64,000 bases of DNA from Sulfitobacter sp. S223. GTDB taxonomy: Bacteria; Pseudomonadota; Alphaproteobacteria; Rhodobacterales; Rhodobacteraceae. The stretch's first letter is position 1, and the number at the start of each line of letters is the position of its first letter. A model generated the notes under the pieces. The model was given only the letters and a program-made list of their open reading frames with translations. It was not told the origin of the DNA and made no database searches. Both the position numbers and the translations under genes were made by a program. Positions 35,652-44,394 of this stretch are shown here, piece by piece. Where the stretch lies: NCBI RefSeq assembly GCF_025143825.1, contig NZ_CP083560.1, positions 3,534,001 to 3,598,000 on the forward strand, read 5' to 3'.

Positions 35652-37787
35652 ATGTTTAACGAAGTTAAGAAAAGCATGCAGTGGGGCGAAGAGACGCTCA
35701 CACTCGAAACAGGGAAAGTTGCGCGTCAGGCCGACGGTTCTGTCATCGCCACATATGGCGAGACATCCGTGATGGCGAACGTCACATTCGCACGGGCACA
35801 AAAGCCGGGTCAGGACTTTTTCCCGCTGACCGTACACTACAACGAAAAATACTATGCCGCCGGTAAAATCCCTGGTGGCTTCTTCAAGCGCGAAGCGCGT
35901 CCTACCGAAAAAGAGACGCTGACATCCCGCCTGATCGACCGTCCAATCCGCCCTCTGTTTGTCCCCGGCTTCAAAAACGAAGTGCTGGTGATGTGTACGG
36001 TTCTGTCCCACGATCTGGTCAACGACCCAGACATGGTTGCGATGATTGCGGCTTCCGCAGCGCTGACTATTTCCGGCGCCCCTTTCATGGGTCCGATTGC
36101 AGCTTGCCGCGTTGGCTTCACGGATGGTGAATACATCCTGAACCCAGAAATCGACGACATGCAGGATCTGAAGAACAATCCTGATCAGCGCCTTGATCTG
36201 GTGGTTGCCGGCACAAAAGACGCCGTGATGATGGTTGAATCAGAAGCGTACGAGCTGTCGGAAGAAGAAATGCTGGGTGCGGTTAAGTTTGCGCATGATC
36301 ACATTCAGCCAGTCATCGACCTGATCATCGATCTGGCAGAAACAGCGGCTAAAGAGCCGTTTGATTTCCAGCCTGTCGATTACTCTGATCTGTCTGCTGC
36401 TGTTAAAAAAGCAGGCGAGAAAGAAATGCGCGCTGCATTCGCGATCCGTGACAAGCAAGAGCGCACCGCTGCTGTTGCCGCAGCACGCGAAACCGTCAAG
36501 GCTGCTCTGACAGAAGAGCAACTGGCAGATGCGAACCTTGGTTCGGCTCTGAAAGGTCTTGAAGCCTCCATCCTGCGCGGTGACGTTGTGAAAACCGGCA
36601 CGCGTATCGATGGCCGCAAAACAGACGAGATCCGCGATATCGTATCGCAAACTGGCATCCTGCCACGTACCCACGGCTCCGCGCTGTTCACACGTGGCGA
36701 GACTCAGGGTCTTGTTGTTACCACTCTGGGTACCGGAGACGACGAGCAGTTCATCGACGCGCTGCACGGCAACTTCAAATCCAACTTCCTGCTGCACTAT
36801 AACTTCCCTCCCTACTCGGTTGGCGAAGTGGGTCGCGTGGGCCCTCCAGGCCGCCGCGAAATCGGTCACGGTAAACTTGCATGGCGCGCCCTTCAGGCCG
36901 TTCTGCCTGCCGCGACAGATTTCCCGTACACGATCCGTGTCGTATCCGAGATCACTGAATCCAACGGTTCGTCCTCAATGGCATCCGTTTGCGGTGGCTC
37001 CTTGTCGATGATGGACGCGGGCGTTCCGCTCAAATCCGCCGTTGCGGGTGTTGCGATGGGTCTGATCCTTGAGGAAAATGGCGAATACGCAATCCTGTCG
37101 GACATTCTTGGTGACGAAGACCACCTTGGCGATATGGACTTTAAAGTAGCCGGCACAGAAGCAGGTATCACGTCCTTGCAGATGGACATCAAGATCGCAG
37201 GCATCACGCCCGAGATCATGGAAAAAGCATTGGCTCAGGCCAAGGCAGGCCGTTTGCACATTCTGGGCGAGATGGGCAAGGCGATCTCCGGCGCGCAGGA
37301 ATTCTCCGTGCACGCACCACGCATCGAAACGATGCAAGTGCCAACGGATAAAATCCGCGAAGTCATCGGTTCTGGCGGTAAAGTCATCCGTGAAATCGTT
37401 GAAGTGTCCGGCGCCAAAGTCGACATCAACGACGAAGGCATCATCAAGATTGCGTCACCAAACGCCGACTCGATCAAGAAAGCCTACGACATGATCTGGT
37501 CCATTGTGGCCGAGCCTGAAGAAGGTGCCGTTTATACTGGTACCGTTGTGAAGATCGTCGATTTCGGCGCATTCGTGAACTTCTTCGGCAAGCGCGATGG
37601 TCTGGTCCACGTCTCCCAGATCGAAAACCGTCGCCTGAACCACCCTTCAGACGTTCTGAAGGAAGGTCAGGAAGTGAAAGTGAAGCTTCTGGGCTTTGAC
37701 GATCGCGGCAAGGTTCGTTTGTCCATGAAAGTGGTCGATCAGGAAACTGGCGAAGAGATCAAAGAAGAGAAGGCTCCCGAAGCGTAA
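35652..37787 (+). CDS. pnp: Polyribonucleotide nucleotidyltransferase (PNPase)
   Basis: 711 aa. Two RNase PH domains (about 1-215 and 310-540), then KH ('[20 protein letters not shown]') and S1 ('[20 protein letters not shown]') domains. It degrades RNA 3' to 5' using phosphate. Two adjacent ATGs exist; the second (35652) is 7 bases from AGGA and is preferred over 35649. Confidence 0.97.
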   Translation: MFNEVKKSMQWGEETLTLETGKVARQADGSVIATYGETSVMANVTFARAQKPGQDFFPLTVHYNEKYYAAGKIPGGFFKREARPTEKETLTSRLIDRPIRPLFVPGFKNEVLVMCTVLSHDLVNDPDMVAMIAASAALTISGAPFMGPIAACRVGFTDGEYILNPEIDDMQDLKNNPDQRLDLVVAGTKDAVMMVESEAYELSEEEMLGAVKFAHDHIQPVIDLIIDLAETAAKEPFDFQPVDYSDLSAAVKKAGEKEMRAAFAIRDKQERTAAVAAARETVKAALTEEQLADANLGSALKGLEASILRGDVVKTGTRIDGRKTDEIRDIVSQTGILPRTHGSALFTRGETQGLVVTTLGTGDDEQFIDALHGNFKSNFLLHYNFPPYSVGEVGRVGPPGRREIGHGKLAWRALQAVLPAATDFPYTIRVVSEITESNGSSSMASVCGGSLSMMDAGVPLKSAVAGVAMGLILEENGEYAILSDILGDEDHLGDMDFKVAGTEAGITSLQMDIKIAGITPEIMEKALAQAKAGRLHILGEMGKAISGAQEFSVHAPRIETMQVPTDKIREVIGSGGKVIREIVEVSGAKVDINDEGIIKIASPNADSIKKAYDMIWSIVAEPEEGAVYTGTVVKIVDFGAFVNFFGKRDGLVHVSQIENRRLNHPSDVLKEGQEVKVKLLGFDDRGKVRLSMKVVDQETGEEIKEEKAPEA

Positions 37788-37809
37788 CGCTTAGAGCTTT
37801 GTTATTTCG

Positions 37810-37840
37810 AAGGCCCCGGTGGAAACGCCGGGGCCTTTGT
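37810..37840 (+). terminator. pnp intrinsic terminator
   Basis: AAGGCCCCGG (37810-37819) pairs perfectly with CCGGGGCCTT (37828-37837), followed by a short T-rich run. Confidence 0.8.
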
Positions 37841-38167
37841 GTTTCCGGGGTCATGTTGACCACGTAAAAGCAGCATCGAGAATGCAATAATTGATTGGCA
37901 TGGATAACCCGCAGGCAACATGACCGCTCTTTTCCATTGACCTCACACACCCAGAAAATGAACGGTCGAGACTTAAACGCACGAAGTCCGCGCATCTCAT
38001 CGGGGATTTAACAACTTTCGCTGTATTTCAGGCGCTTGCAAAATGTCTGATGTGCTACAGGTCAATTCGCTCTTGGCTGATCAGGGAAACCGGACTCTGA
38101 TTTATGCAACTTTTACGCTAGCTTAGCGTTGGTTTGTAGAATCAGTTAATTTTCCGGAGACACTGCC
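37841..38167 (+). other. Intergenic region upstream of L,D-transpeptidase
   Basis: About 330 bases with no supported gene. The part nearest the transpeptidase is A+T-rich and contains the inverted repeat listed separately at 38115-38129. Confidence 0.5.
38115..38129. promoter_or_regulatory. Inverted repeat before the L,D-transpeptidase gene
   Basis: ACGCTA (38115-38120) and TAGCGT (38124-38129) form a perfect inverted repeat with a 3-base centre, 38 bases before the ATG: a possible operator. Confidence 0.35.
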
Positions 38168-38728
38168 ATGTCGCTTTTCGATCGCCGAACGCTTCTTTTT
38201 ACCGGCGCAGCCGCGTTAATCACGCCACCCGCTTTTGCGGCAGCGGGCCCCTATCAGGTGCCTGACCATCTCCAGCCCCGCATCGTAGACATTAAAGACG
38301 AATTCAAACCCCATGAGATCCACGTAGATCCGGGTAATTTTGCGCTTTACTGGACTTTGCCCGACGGGAAAGGGATCCGCTACGCAGTCGGGATCGGGAC
38401 CGCTGACCGCTACAAATCCGGTACGTTTCATATCCGTCGCAAAGCAGAATGGCCCAGCTGGACCCCTACCGCAGCGATGATTCGTCGTGAGCCGCACATC
38501 TATGCACAGCACGCTGGTGGTATGAAAGGCGGCGGGATGAACCCGCTCGGCGCGCGCGCGCTCTATTTATATAGTGGGAGCCGCGACACATATCTGCGCA
38601 TCCACGGCACGCCGAAGCCGCAAAGCGTGGCAGCCCGTGTCTCTAACGGCTGCGTACGGATGATCAACGAGCATGTGATCGACCTGTACAACCGTGTGCC
38701 AATCGGAACCCGCGTGGTATTGCACTGA
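38168..38728 (+). CDS. L,D-transpeptidase (YkuD family)
   Basis: 186 aa. The N-terminus 'MSLFDRRTLLFTGAAALITP' has a twin arginine followed by a hydrophobic stretch, so it may use the Tat pathway. The YkuD catalytic site is present, with His146 in 'LRIHGTP' and Cys162 in 'RVSNGCVRM'. It should cross-link peptidoglycan (3-3 links) or attach proteins to it in the periplasm. CGGAGA precedes the ATG. Confidence 0.93.
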   Translation: MSLFDRRTLLFTGAAALITPPAFAAAGPYQVPDHLQPRIVDIKDEFKPHEIHVDPGNFALYWTLPDGKGIRYAVGIGTADRYKSGTFHIRRKAEWPSWTPTAAMIRREPHIYAQHAGGMKGGGMNPLGARALYLYSGSRDTYLRIHGTPKPQSVAARVSNGCVRMINEHVIDLYNRVPIGTRVVLH

Positions 38729-38843
38729 CGGGCGGAAGCACCAAACTCACTATAGTATTCCCATGCAATTCTGGTTCAGTTCATAACTGGCTCAGATAGG
38801 ATGTTTGCAATAATCTGAACGCCTATTGCATTACCTGGTTATT

Positions 38844-38869
38844 ATGATCAAAAAATCATTCAGCTGAAT
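38844..38869 (+). promoter_or_regulatory. A+T-rich palindromes before the Stealth gene
   Basis: ATGAT (38844-38848) / ATCAT (38855-38859) form an inverted repeat, overlapped by the perfect 12-base palindrome ATTCAGCTGAAT (38858-38869), 27 bases before the ATG. TTCAG/CTGAA also recurs nearby. A regulator site is plausible. Confidence 0.4.
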
Positions 38870-38895
38870 TTTAATGTTCAGACGGAACGCCGCAC

Positions 38896-39936
38896 ATGTC
38901 GCACTCTGAAACAGTCAAAGATGCCGTTGATGTCGTGCTCACTTGGGTAGACGGCAGCGACCCCGCGCACCGTGCAAAAATGCAAAAATACCGCAGCGGG
39001 TCCGCGCACACGGAAGCGACAAGCACCACGCGATTCGATTCGTCTGGCGAGATTTATTTTGCGGTCGCTTCGGTCCTTAAGAACTTGCCGTTCGTTCGGA
39101 CTATCTGGATTGTCACGGACGCGCAGGTACCGTCGCAACTTCAAAACTTTGCAGCGGCCGGTCTTTGCTCAGCGGATAAGATCAAGGTCGTTGACCATAA
39201 GGTAATCTTGGGTGACTGCGCGGATGCACTGCCGACATTCAACTCCCTTACAATCGAGGCTGCGCTATGGCGTATCCCGGGTCTGTCCAATCGCTACATC
39301 TATATGAATGACGATTTCATGGTCCTGCAACCGCTCACGGAAGATTACTTTTTTGACGGGAACACGCCGGTGATCCGCGGAGAGCGCTTCAAACCCGATC
39401 ACAAGCGGTTTCGAATAAAGTTACGGCGATTTTTACGCGGTATTACCGGCCGCACGCCAAACGCGCGGCCATCCTATCGCATTTCACAAGAACGCGGAGC
39501 GATTGAAACTGGAGAAACCGGAGACTTCATTCACGTCGGACACTGGCCGCACCCTCAGTTGCGTGACGCCCAAGCCGAGTTTCACGAAAGCCATCCCGAA
39601 GTGCTTGCCCGCCAGGTCAGGCACCGCTTTCGCTCGGTAGAGCAGTACAACCCTGTTTCCCTCACCAATCATCTGGTGGCGCACGGAGAGCTAGGACCAG
39701 CCCCGAAGACCGCCTATATAAAACCAAGCAGCCTCGCGCGTACGAAAAAAGCTACTGAAGGTTTCTTTGAAGTGTCCTGTGTTTTCGGATGCATTCAGAG
39801 CCTCGACGAAATCGACCCCGATATTCGGGCCGAACTCCTCACTGGACTTAAGCACCTTATGGGAAAGTATCTGCCCGTCGAAATTCCTGTCGGCCCTCGC
39901 GAAAACCGCGAGGACCACACAAGGTCAGATACTTAA
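38896..39936 (+). CDS. Stealth-family sugar-phosphate transferase
   Basis: 346 aa. Stealth conserved regions are visible: CR1 'VDVVLTWVDGSDP' (11-23), CR2 'RFDSSGEIYFAVASVLKNLP' (46-65), the 'YMNDDFMVLQPL' block, and a CR3-like 'NPVSLTNHLVAHGE'. The family includes bacterial capsule hexose-1-phosphate transferases and the animal GlcNAc-1-phosphotransferase. It has no signal peptide. No other capsule or glycan genes are adjacent, so its polymer is unknown. It ends 4 bases inside the convergent peroxiredoxin gene. Confidence 0.9.
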   Translation: MSHSETVKDAVDVVLTWVDGSDPAHRAKMQKYRSGSAHTEATSTTRFDSSGEIYFAVASVLKNLPFVRTIWIVTDAQVPSQLQNFAAAGLCSADKIKVVDHKVILGDCADALPTFNSLTIEAALWRIPGLSNRYIYMNDDFMVLQPLTEDYFFDGNTPVIRGERFKPDHKRFRIKLRRFLRGITGRTPNARPSYRISQERGAIETGETGDFIHVGHWPHPQLRDAQAEFHESHPEVLARQVRHRFRSVEQYNPVSLTNHLVAHGELGPAPKTAYIKPSSLARTKKATEGFFEVSCVFGCIQSLDEIDPDIRAELLTGLKHLMGKYLPVEIPVGPRENREDHTRSDT

Positions 39937-40586
39937 TCGGACAATTTGGTCGTGCGCAGGTATGGCAGCACTGTTTTGAACTCACCATATTTCGCTTTTG
40001 CATCTGCGTCAGAAACGCTTGTCGGGATGATCACATCATCGCCCACGTTCCAGTTGGCAGGCGTTGCGACGCCTTGACCCGCAGATGTCTGGAGCCCGTC
40101 TAGTGCGCGCAGAACTTCGGCAAAATTGCGGCCCACAGTCATCGGGTAGGTCATCGACAGCTTGAGTTTCTTGTCCGGGCCAATGATGAACACAGACCGC
40201 ACTGTTGCACTGTCAGCAGGGGTGCGACCGTCAGGCAAATATGCTTCGGCAGGCAGCATATCAAACGCCTTGGAAAGCGACAGATCTGTATCGGCCACAA
40301 TCGGGAAGCCCGCTTTTGCGCCGCCGACTTTCTCAATATCTGTTTTCCATTTCTTATGGTCTTCAACACCATCTACCGAAATGCCCAGGACTTTTGTATC
40401 GCGCTTTGCCCATTCATCAGCCAGCTGTGCCACGGCACCAAATTCGGTCGTACAAACGGGGGTGAAGTCCTTCGGATGAGAGAACAGGATTGCCCAGTGG
40501 TCACCGACAAACTCATGCAGTGTTACAGTACCTTGATCGGTCTCAACCGTCAGATCGGGGATCGTATCATTAATGCGCAAACTCAT
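39933..40586 (-). CDS. 1-Cys peroxiredoxin (Prx6 type)
   Basis: 217 aa with peroxidatic Cys45 in 'FTPVCTTEFG' and the long Prx6-type C-terminal domain ('YPMTVGRNFAEVLRALDGLQ'). It reduces hydrogen peroxide and alkyl hydroperoxides. Divergent from the ALDH at 40715. Confidence 0.95.
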   Translation of the reverse strand: MSLRINDTIPDLTVETDQGTVTLHEFVGDHWAILFSHPKDFTPVCTTEFGAVAQLADEWAKRDTKVLGISVDGVEDHKKWKTDIEKVGGAKAGFPIVADTDLSLSKAFDMLPAEAYLPDGRTPADSATVRSVFIIGPDKKLKLSMTYPMTVGRNFAEVLRALDGLQTSAGQGVATPANWNVGDDVIIPTSVSDADAKAKYGEFKTVLPYLRTTKLSD

Positions 40587-40635
40587 TTCAGTTCTCTCCT
40601 TTAAATTTCAATACGTCATTACTTAATCATTCATA

Positions 40636-40687
40636 CAGTGACTTCCATAGCCATCTTGCAGGCAGGCACCTGCAGTGACACAGTGAC
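40636..40687. repeat. Three CAGTGAC direct repeats between divergent genes
   Basis: CAGTGAC at 40636-40642, 40673-40679 and 40681-40687, in the 128-base gap between peroxiredoxin and ALDH. Possible regulator sites; function unknown. Confidence 0.35.
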
Positions 40688-40714
40688 GCAAATCATAAAT
40701 CAGGAGCATAACCA

Positions 40715-42142
40715 ATGCTGGAGAAACGCAACTTTTATATCAATGGCGCATGGGTAGCACCCGCCGCAGCAAACGACTTTGCCGTAATTGATCCATCCAC
40801 TGAAGAGCAGTGTGCGGTGATCTCTCTTGGGGGCGAAGCCGATACAAACGCGGCTGTTTCCGCTGCTCGCGCCGCTTTCGACAGCTGGTCGCAGACATCC
40901 AAGGAAGAGCGTACCGCGCTGATCCGCAAGCTGGCCGAAATCTATGACGCGCGTCAGGAAGAAATGGCACAAGCCATGTCCATGGAAATGGGCGCACCGA
41001 TTCTCCTCAGCCGTCAACAGCAGGTCGGTGCAGGCAGCTGGCACATCGACGGCTTCCTGAAAGCCTTTGAAGATTTCTCGTTCGAGCGTGATTTCACCTC
41101 GTCCGAAAAAACCCTGCTGGAGCCTATCGGCGTTTGCGCGCTGATCACGCCATGGAACTGGCCAATGAACCAGATCATTCTCAAGGTGATTCCAGCGCTT
41201 GCCACCGGCTGTACTGTGGTTTTGAAACCGTCCGAAATCGCGCCGCTGTCCGGCCTGCTGTTTGCAGAATTCGTCGACGAAGCAGGCTTCCCTGCCGGCG
41301 TGTTCAACCTGGTCAACGGCGACGGCCCCGGCGTAGGCAGCCAGCTTTCTGCGCATCCTGATGTCGACATGGTCAGCTTTACAGGCTCCACCCGCGCGGG
41401 CATCGCGATCTCGAAAGCTGCGGCAGATACGCTCAAGCGCGTCAGCCTCGAGCTGGGCGGCAAAGGTGCCAACATCATCTTTGAAGACGCCGACCCCAAA
41501 GCGGCCAAGCAAGGCGCGATCCGCTGCTTCCGCAATTCAGGCCAATCGTGCAATGCCCCGACGCGGATGCTGGTACACAAGTCCCGCTATGACGAAGCCG
41601 TGGCAAGCGCGTCCGAAGTAGCGACGAACACCCACGTAGGTCCGGCATCAGAGGAAGGCAAACACATCGGCCCTGTCGTCTCTGAGGCGCAATACAACAA
41701 GATTCAGGGCCTGATCGAAAAAGGCATGAGCGAAGCACGCCTGACCGCCGGTGGCCTTGGCCGCCCTGACGGTTTGAACCGCGGTTACTATGTTAAGCCA
41801 ACAGTCTTTGCAGATGTCACCAACGATATGACCATCGCGCGCGAAGAGGTTTTCGGCCCGGTCCTGTCGATCATCCCGTTCGAGACAGAAGAAGAAGCGA
41901 TCGCAATCGCTAACGATACGCCATATGGCCTTACAAACTACATCCAGTCCAGCGATGTAGAAACACGCCGCCGTGTAGCGCGCCGTTTGCGTTCAGGCAT
42001 GGTAGAGACCAACGGCCAGGGCTTTGCCCAAGGCTCACCATTCGGGGGCTACAAACAGTCCGGCAACGGCCGCGAAGGCGGTGTTTTCGGACTAGAAGAG
42101 TTCCTTGAGGTAAAAGCTGTGTCAGGTTGGGCTGCTGAATAA
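40715..42142 (+). CDS. NAD(P)-dependent aldehyde dehydrogenase
   Basis: 475 aa, full-length ALDH. Catalytic Cys lies in 'NSGQSCNAPTRML' and general base Glu in 'SLELGGKGANIIFEDADPKA'; 'PWNWPMNQIILKVIPALATG' is the cofactor region. The substrate is not clear from sequence. Divergent from peroxiredoxin; a joint role in handling reactive aldehydes is possible but not shown. Confidence 0.92.
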   Translation: MLEKRNFYINGAWVAPAAANDFAVIDPSTEEQCAVISLGGEADTNAAVSAARAAFDSWSQTSKEERTALIRKLAEIYDARQEEMAQAMSMEMGAPILLSRQQQVGAGSWHIDGFLKAFEDFSFERDFTSSEKTLLEPIGVCALITPWNWPMNQIILKVIPALATGCTVVLKPSEIAPLSGLLFAEFVDEAGFPAGVFNLVNGDGPGVGSQLSAHPDVDMVSFTGSTRAGIAISKAAADTLKRVSLELGGKGANIIFEDADPKAAKQGAIRCFRNSGQSCNAPTRMLVHKSRYDEAVASASEVATNTHVGPASEEGKHIGPVVSEAQYNKIQGLIEKGMSEARLTAGGLGRPDGLNRGYYVKPTVFADVTNDMTIAREEVFGPVLSIIPFETEEEAIAIANDTPYGLTNYIQSSDVETRRRVARRLRSGMVETNGQGFAQGSPFGGYKQSGNGREGGVFGLEEFLEVKAVSGWAAE

Positions 42143-42162
42143 GCGCTCAGCTGATTTTCGGG

Positions 42163-42190
42163 AAAGGGCTGCCTATGGGCGGCCCTTTTT
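42163..42190 (+). terminator. Intrinsic terminator after ALDH
   Basis: AAAGGGCTGCC (42163-42173) pairs with GGGCGGCCCTTT (42177-42188, one G-U) and is followed by TTTTT. Confidence 0.8.
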
Positions 42191-42209
42191 CTATTCTGTC
42201 GACGACGAT

Positions 42210-42857
42210 CTAGAACGGCGCCTTGCTGCGGACCTTGCTCGACTGGCCACCATCGGGGTGCTTGAAACGCAATTCTTCTGAATGCAGCATTAGACGCGGG
42301 AAATCACGCGCAGGGCCTTCGGAATAGAATGGATCGCCAAGGATCGGGTGCCCGAGGCTCAGCATATGCACACGTAACTGATGGCTGCGGCCAGTATGCG
42401 GCGTAAGACGGACGCGTGCTGTGGTGCCTTCATCCTTGATCACCCGCCAATCGGTTTGCGCTGATTTACCAGTCTCATGGCAGACCATCTGACGCGGCCT
42501 ATTGGGCCAGTCAACGATAAGCGGCAGATCAACGGTGCCGGTCTTTTCTGTCGGCACGCCCCAAACTCGGGCGACATAGGTTTTCTTCGTCATCCTCTTT
42601 TCGAACTGTAGCCCCAGATGCCGCTGCGCATGAGGCGTGAGGGCAAAGATCATCACGCCGGATGTGTCCCTGTCTAGCCTATGCACCAACAGCGCGTCGG
42701 GAAAAGCGGCCTGCACCCGTGCAAGCAGACAATCAGCAAGATGCGGCCCCTTGCCTGGAACAGAAAGCAGACCCGCAGGCTTATCAACCAATAGAACCTC
42801 ATGATCGAGGTGCAGCACGTCCAGCGGATCAGTCGGGGGAGAATACGTTGCGTCCAT
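42210..42857 (-). CDS. RluA-family pseudouridine synthase
   Basis: 215 aa from the ATG at 42857, with GAGG upstream; the frame is open 17 codons further. The catalytic motif 'VHRLDRDTSGVMIFAL' and 'RLTPHTGRSHQLRVHMLSLG' are typical. There is no S4 domain, so it resembles the short RluA type acting on 23S rRNA/tRNA. The exact target is not deducible. Confidence 0.93.
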   Translation of the reverse strand: MDATYSPPTDPLDVLHLDHEVLLVDKPAGLLSVPGKGPHLADCLLARVQAAFPDALLVHRLDRDTSGVMIFALTPHAQRHLGLQFEKRMTKKTYVARVWGVPTEKTGTVDLPLIVDWPNRPRQMVCHETGKSAQTDWRVIKDEGTTARVRLTPHTGRSHQLRVHMLSLGHPILGDPFYSEGPARDFPRLMLHSEELRFKHPDGGQSSKVRSKAPF

Positions 42858-42933
42858 GACTGCCTCAGTCCCATGTGCGCGATTGGTTTTCAACCCGTGC
42901 CGTGCCAACCTTCATTAAAACGGGAGGAAGAAA

Positions 42934-43344
42934 ATGCATCCGACAATTCAGAAATTTCACGACGCCGTGCTCGCAAAAGACCATGATATCGTGCCGACCT
43001 TGATGGCTGAGGACGTAAAGTTCCAGCCACCAACTTATTGGGCGACATGGAATGGCCGCGATGCTGTAGCCGCTGTGCTGGGCCATGTGAACGAGGTTTT
43101 CACCGACTTCGAATATCGCCGTGTCATGGGGTCTGACAATGATTGGGCACTGGAATTTCAGTGCAAAGTCGACGGGTTTGACTGTGTTGGCGTCGATCTG
43201 ATCACCTTGAATGCAGATGGTTTGATGCAGACCTTTGAGGTTGTGATGCGCCCATACAAAACCATTGGCGCGCTGCGCGCCGCAATGAATGAGCGGGTGT
43301 CAAAAGACCCAACATTCCTCAAACATAAGTCAGCATTGACCTGA
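42934..43344 (+). CDS. NTF2/SnoaL-like protein
   Basis: 136 aa, single cone-shaped NTF2-like domain with 'FHDAVLAKDHDIVPTLMAED' near the start and 'FEVVMRPYKTIGALRAAMNE' near the end. Such proteins can be isomerases, hydrolases or ligand binders; no catalytic signature is clear here. Divergent from the RluA-type gene. Confidence 0.88.
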   Translation: MHPTIQKFHDAVLAKDHDIVPTLMAEDVKFQPPTYWATWNGRDAVAAVLGHVNEVFTDFEYRRVMGSDNDWALEFQCKVDGFDCVGVDLITLNADGLMQTFEVVMRPYKTIGALRAAMNERVSKDPTFLKHKSALT

Positions 43345-43358
43345 TATCGATGCAAAAT

Positions 43359-43398
43359 CTGCACCTGCCGTTGCCTTATGCAACCACGGGAGGTGCAG
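43359..43398. terminator. Hairpin between convergent genes
   Basis: CTGCACCT (43359-43366) pairs with AGGTGCAG (43391-43398), with inner GTTGC/GCAAC pairing. It lies between the NTF2-like stop and the rarD stop, where a two-way terminator is expected. Confidence 0.55.
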
Positions 43399-43410
43399 GC
43401 TGCGTGTCTG

Positions 43411-44328
43411 TCAAACGCGCTTGGCCCGCATCTGACGCACCATAGAAATCGTGTAGATAATAAGCGCAAGCCAGATCAGAGGCAGCGCAATTGCCCGCGC
43501 GCGACCGAACGGTTCTCCAAAGATGAACACCGCATTCAGAAGTATCATCGTAGGGGCTATGTATTGCAGGACACCGATGGTCGAAAGCCGCAACAGCTTA
43601 GCCCCATTGGCGTAAAAAAGCAGCGGCACAGCAGTGGCAACACCGCATCCCAAAAGCAACCAAGTGTCATTGCTGTTACCGTTCAGGAAATGTGTGCTGC
43701 CTGTTGCCTGTGCATAAATTACATACCCCAATGCCGGCGGTGAAAGGATCAGAACCTCCATCAGAAAGCCCTGATTAGGACCTATCGGCAGACTCTTTTT
43801 GGCCAGCGCATAGAACCCCCACGTCAGCATCATGCCAAATGCCAGCCACGGCATACGCTCTGCATCGAACACCAGCACCAGCACTGCCACACCGGCAATC
43901 GCCACAGCAACCAATTGCGCGCGGTCCAGCTTTTCACCAAGCAGCACAGCGGCCAGAAATACGCTGAATAACGGATTAATATAATAACCAATAGCGGCAT
44001 CCAGCGCGCGGTCTGTAACCACCGCATAGACGTAGAACCCCCAATTAAGTGTGATCAATGCAGCTGTTACACAGCCCATCGCCAACATGCGCGGATTGCG
44101 GAACGCTTCGCGCAATGTGGCTGTACGGCCCAGCACAATCAGCACAAGTGAGGCAATCGGTACGGACCAGATGATCCGGTGTGCGATAACTTCGGCGACC
44201 GGCACATGGCTCAGCAGCTTCATATAAAGCGGCAAGAACCCCCAAAGGACATATGCGCCGCCAGCAAACAAAAGCCCCTGCGGCGTGTCCTGGTTCTGGG
44301 ATTTTGGGGCGGTGTCAGCATTGCGCAT
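43411..44328 (-). CDS. rarD: RarD/EamA-type transporter
   Basis: 305 aa with about ten membrane segments. RarD-type features include 'YVLWGFLPLYMKLLSHVPVA', 'IAHRIIWSVP', 'LNWGFYVYAV' and 'GYYINPLFSVFLAAVLLGEK'. The E. coli protein was named from a chloramphenicol phenotype; natural substrates are not known. The AGGAG ribosome binding site, 6 bases from the ATG, is mostly inside the hairpin at 44336-44357. Confidence 0.93.
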   Translation of the reverse strand: MRNADTAPKSQNQDTPQGLLFAGGAYVLWGFLPLYMKLLSHVPVAEVIAHRIIWSVPIASLVLIVLGRTATLREAFRNPRMLAMGCVTAALITLNWGFYVYAVVTDRALDAAIGYYINPLFSVFLAAVLLGEKLDRAQLVAVAIAGVAVLVLVFDAERMPWLAFGMMLTWGFYALAKKSLPIGPNQGFLMEVLILSPPALGYVIYAQATGSTHFLNGNSNDTWLLLGCGVATAVPLLFYANGAKLLRLSTIGVLQYIAPTMILLNAVFIFGEPFGRARAIALPLIWLALIIYTISMVRQMRAKRV

Positions 44329-44335
44329 ATCGGTC

Positions 44336-44357
44336 TCCTACGCCCGCAGGCGTAGGA
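44336..44357 (-). promoter_or_regulatory. Perfect hairpin covering the rarD ribosome binding site
   Basis: On the minus strand TCCTACGCC and GGCGTAGGA pair without mismatch around a 4-base loop. The 3' arm holds the first four bases of the rarD AGGAG. The structure follows the last gene of the FAD-GcvT operon, so it could end that transcript or block rarD translation. Confidence 0.55.
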
Positions 44358-44394
44358 CATGCTGCTACAGATCAAAAGAGCTAGATTGTACCCA

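Noticed and set aside
35359-35652. 97-codon ORF before pnp
   Set aside because: No ribosome binding site or recognisable sequence, and it overlaps the pnp start and leader.
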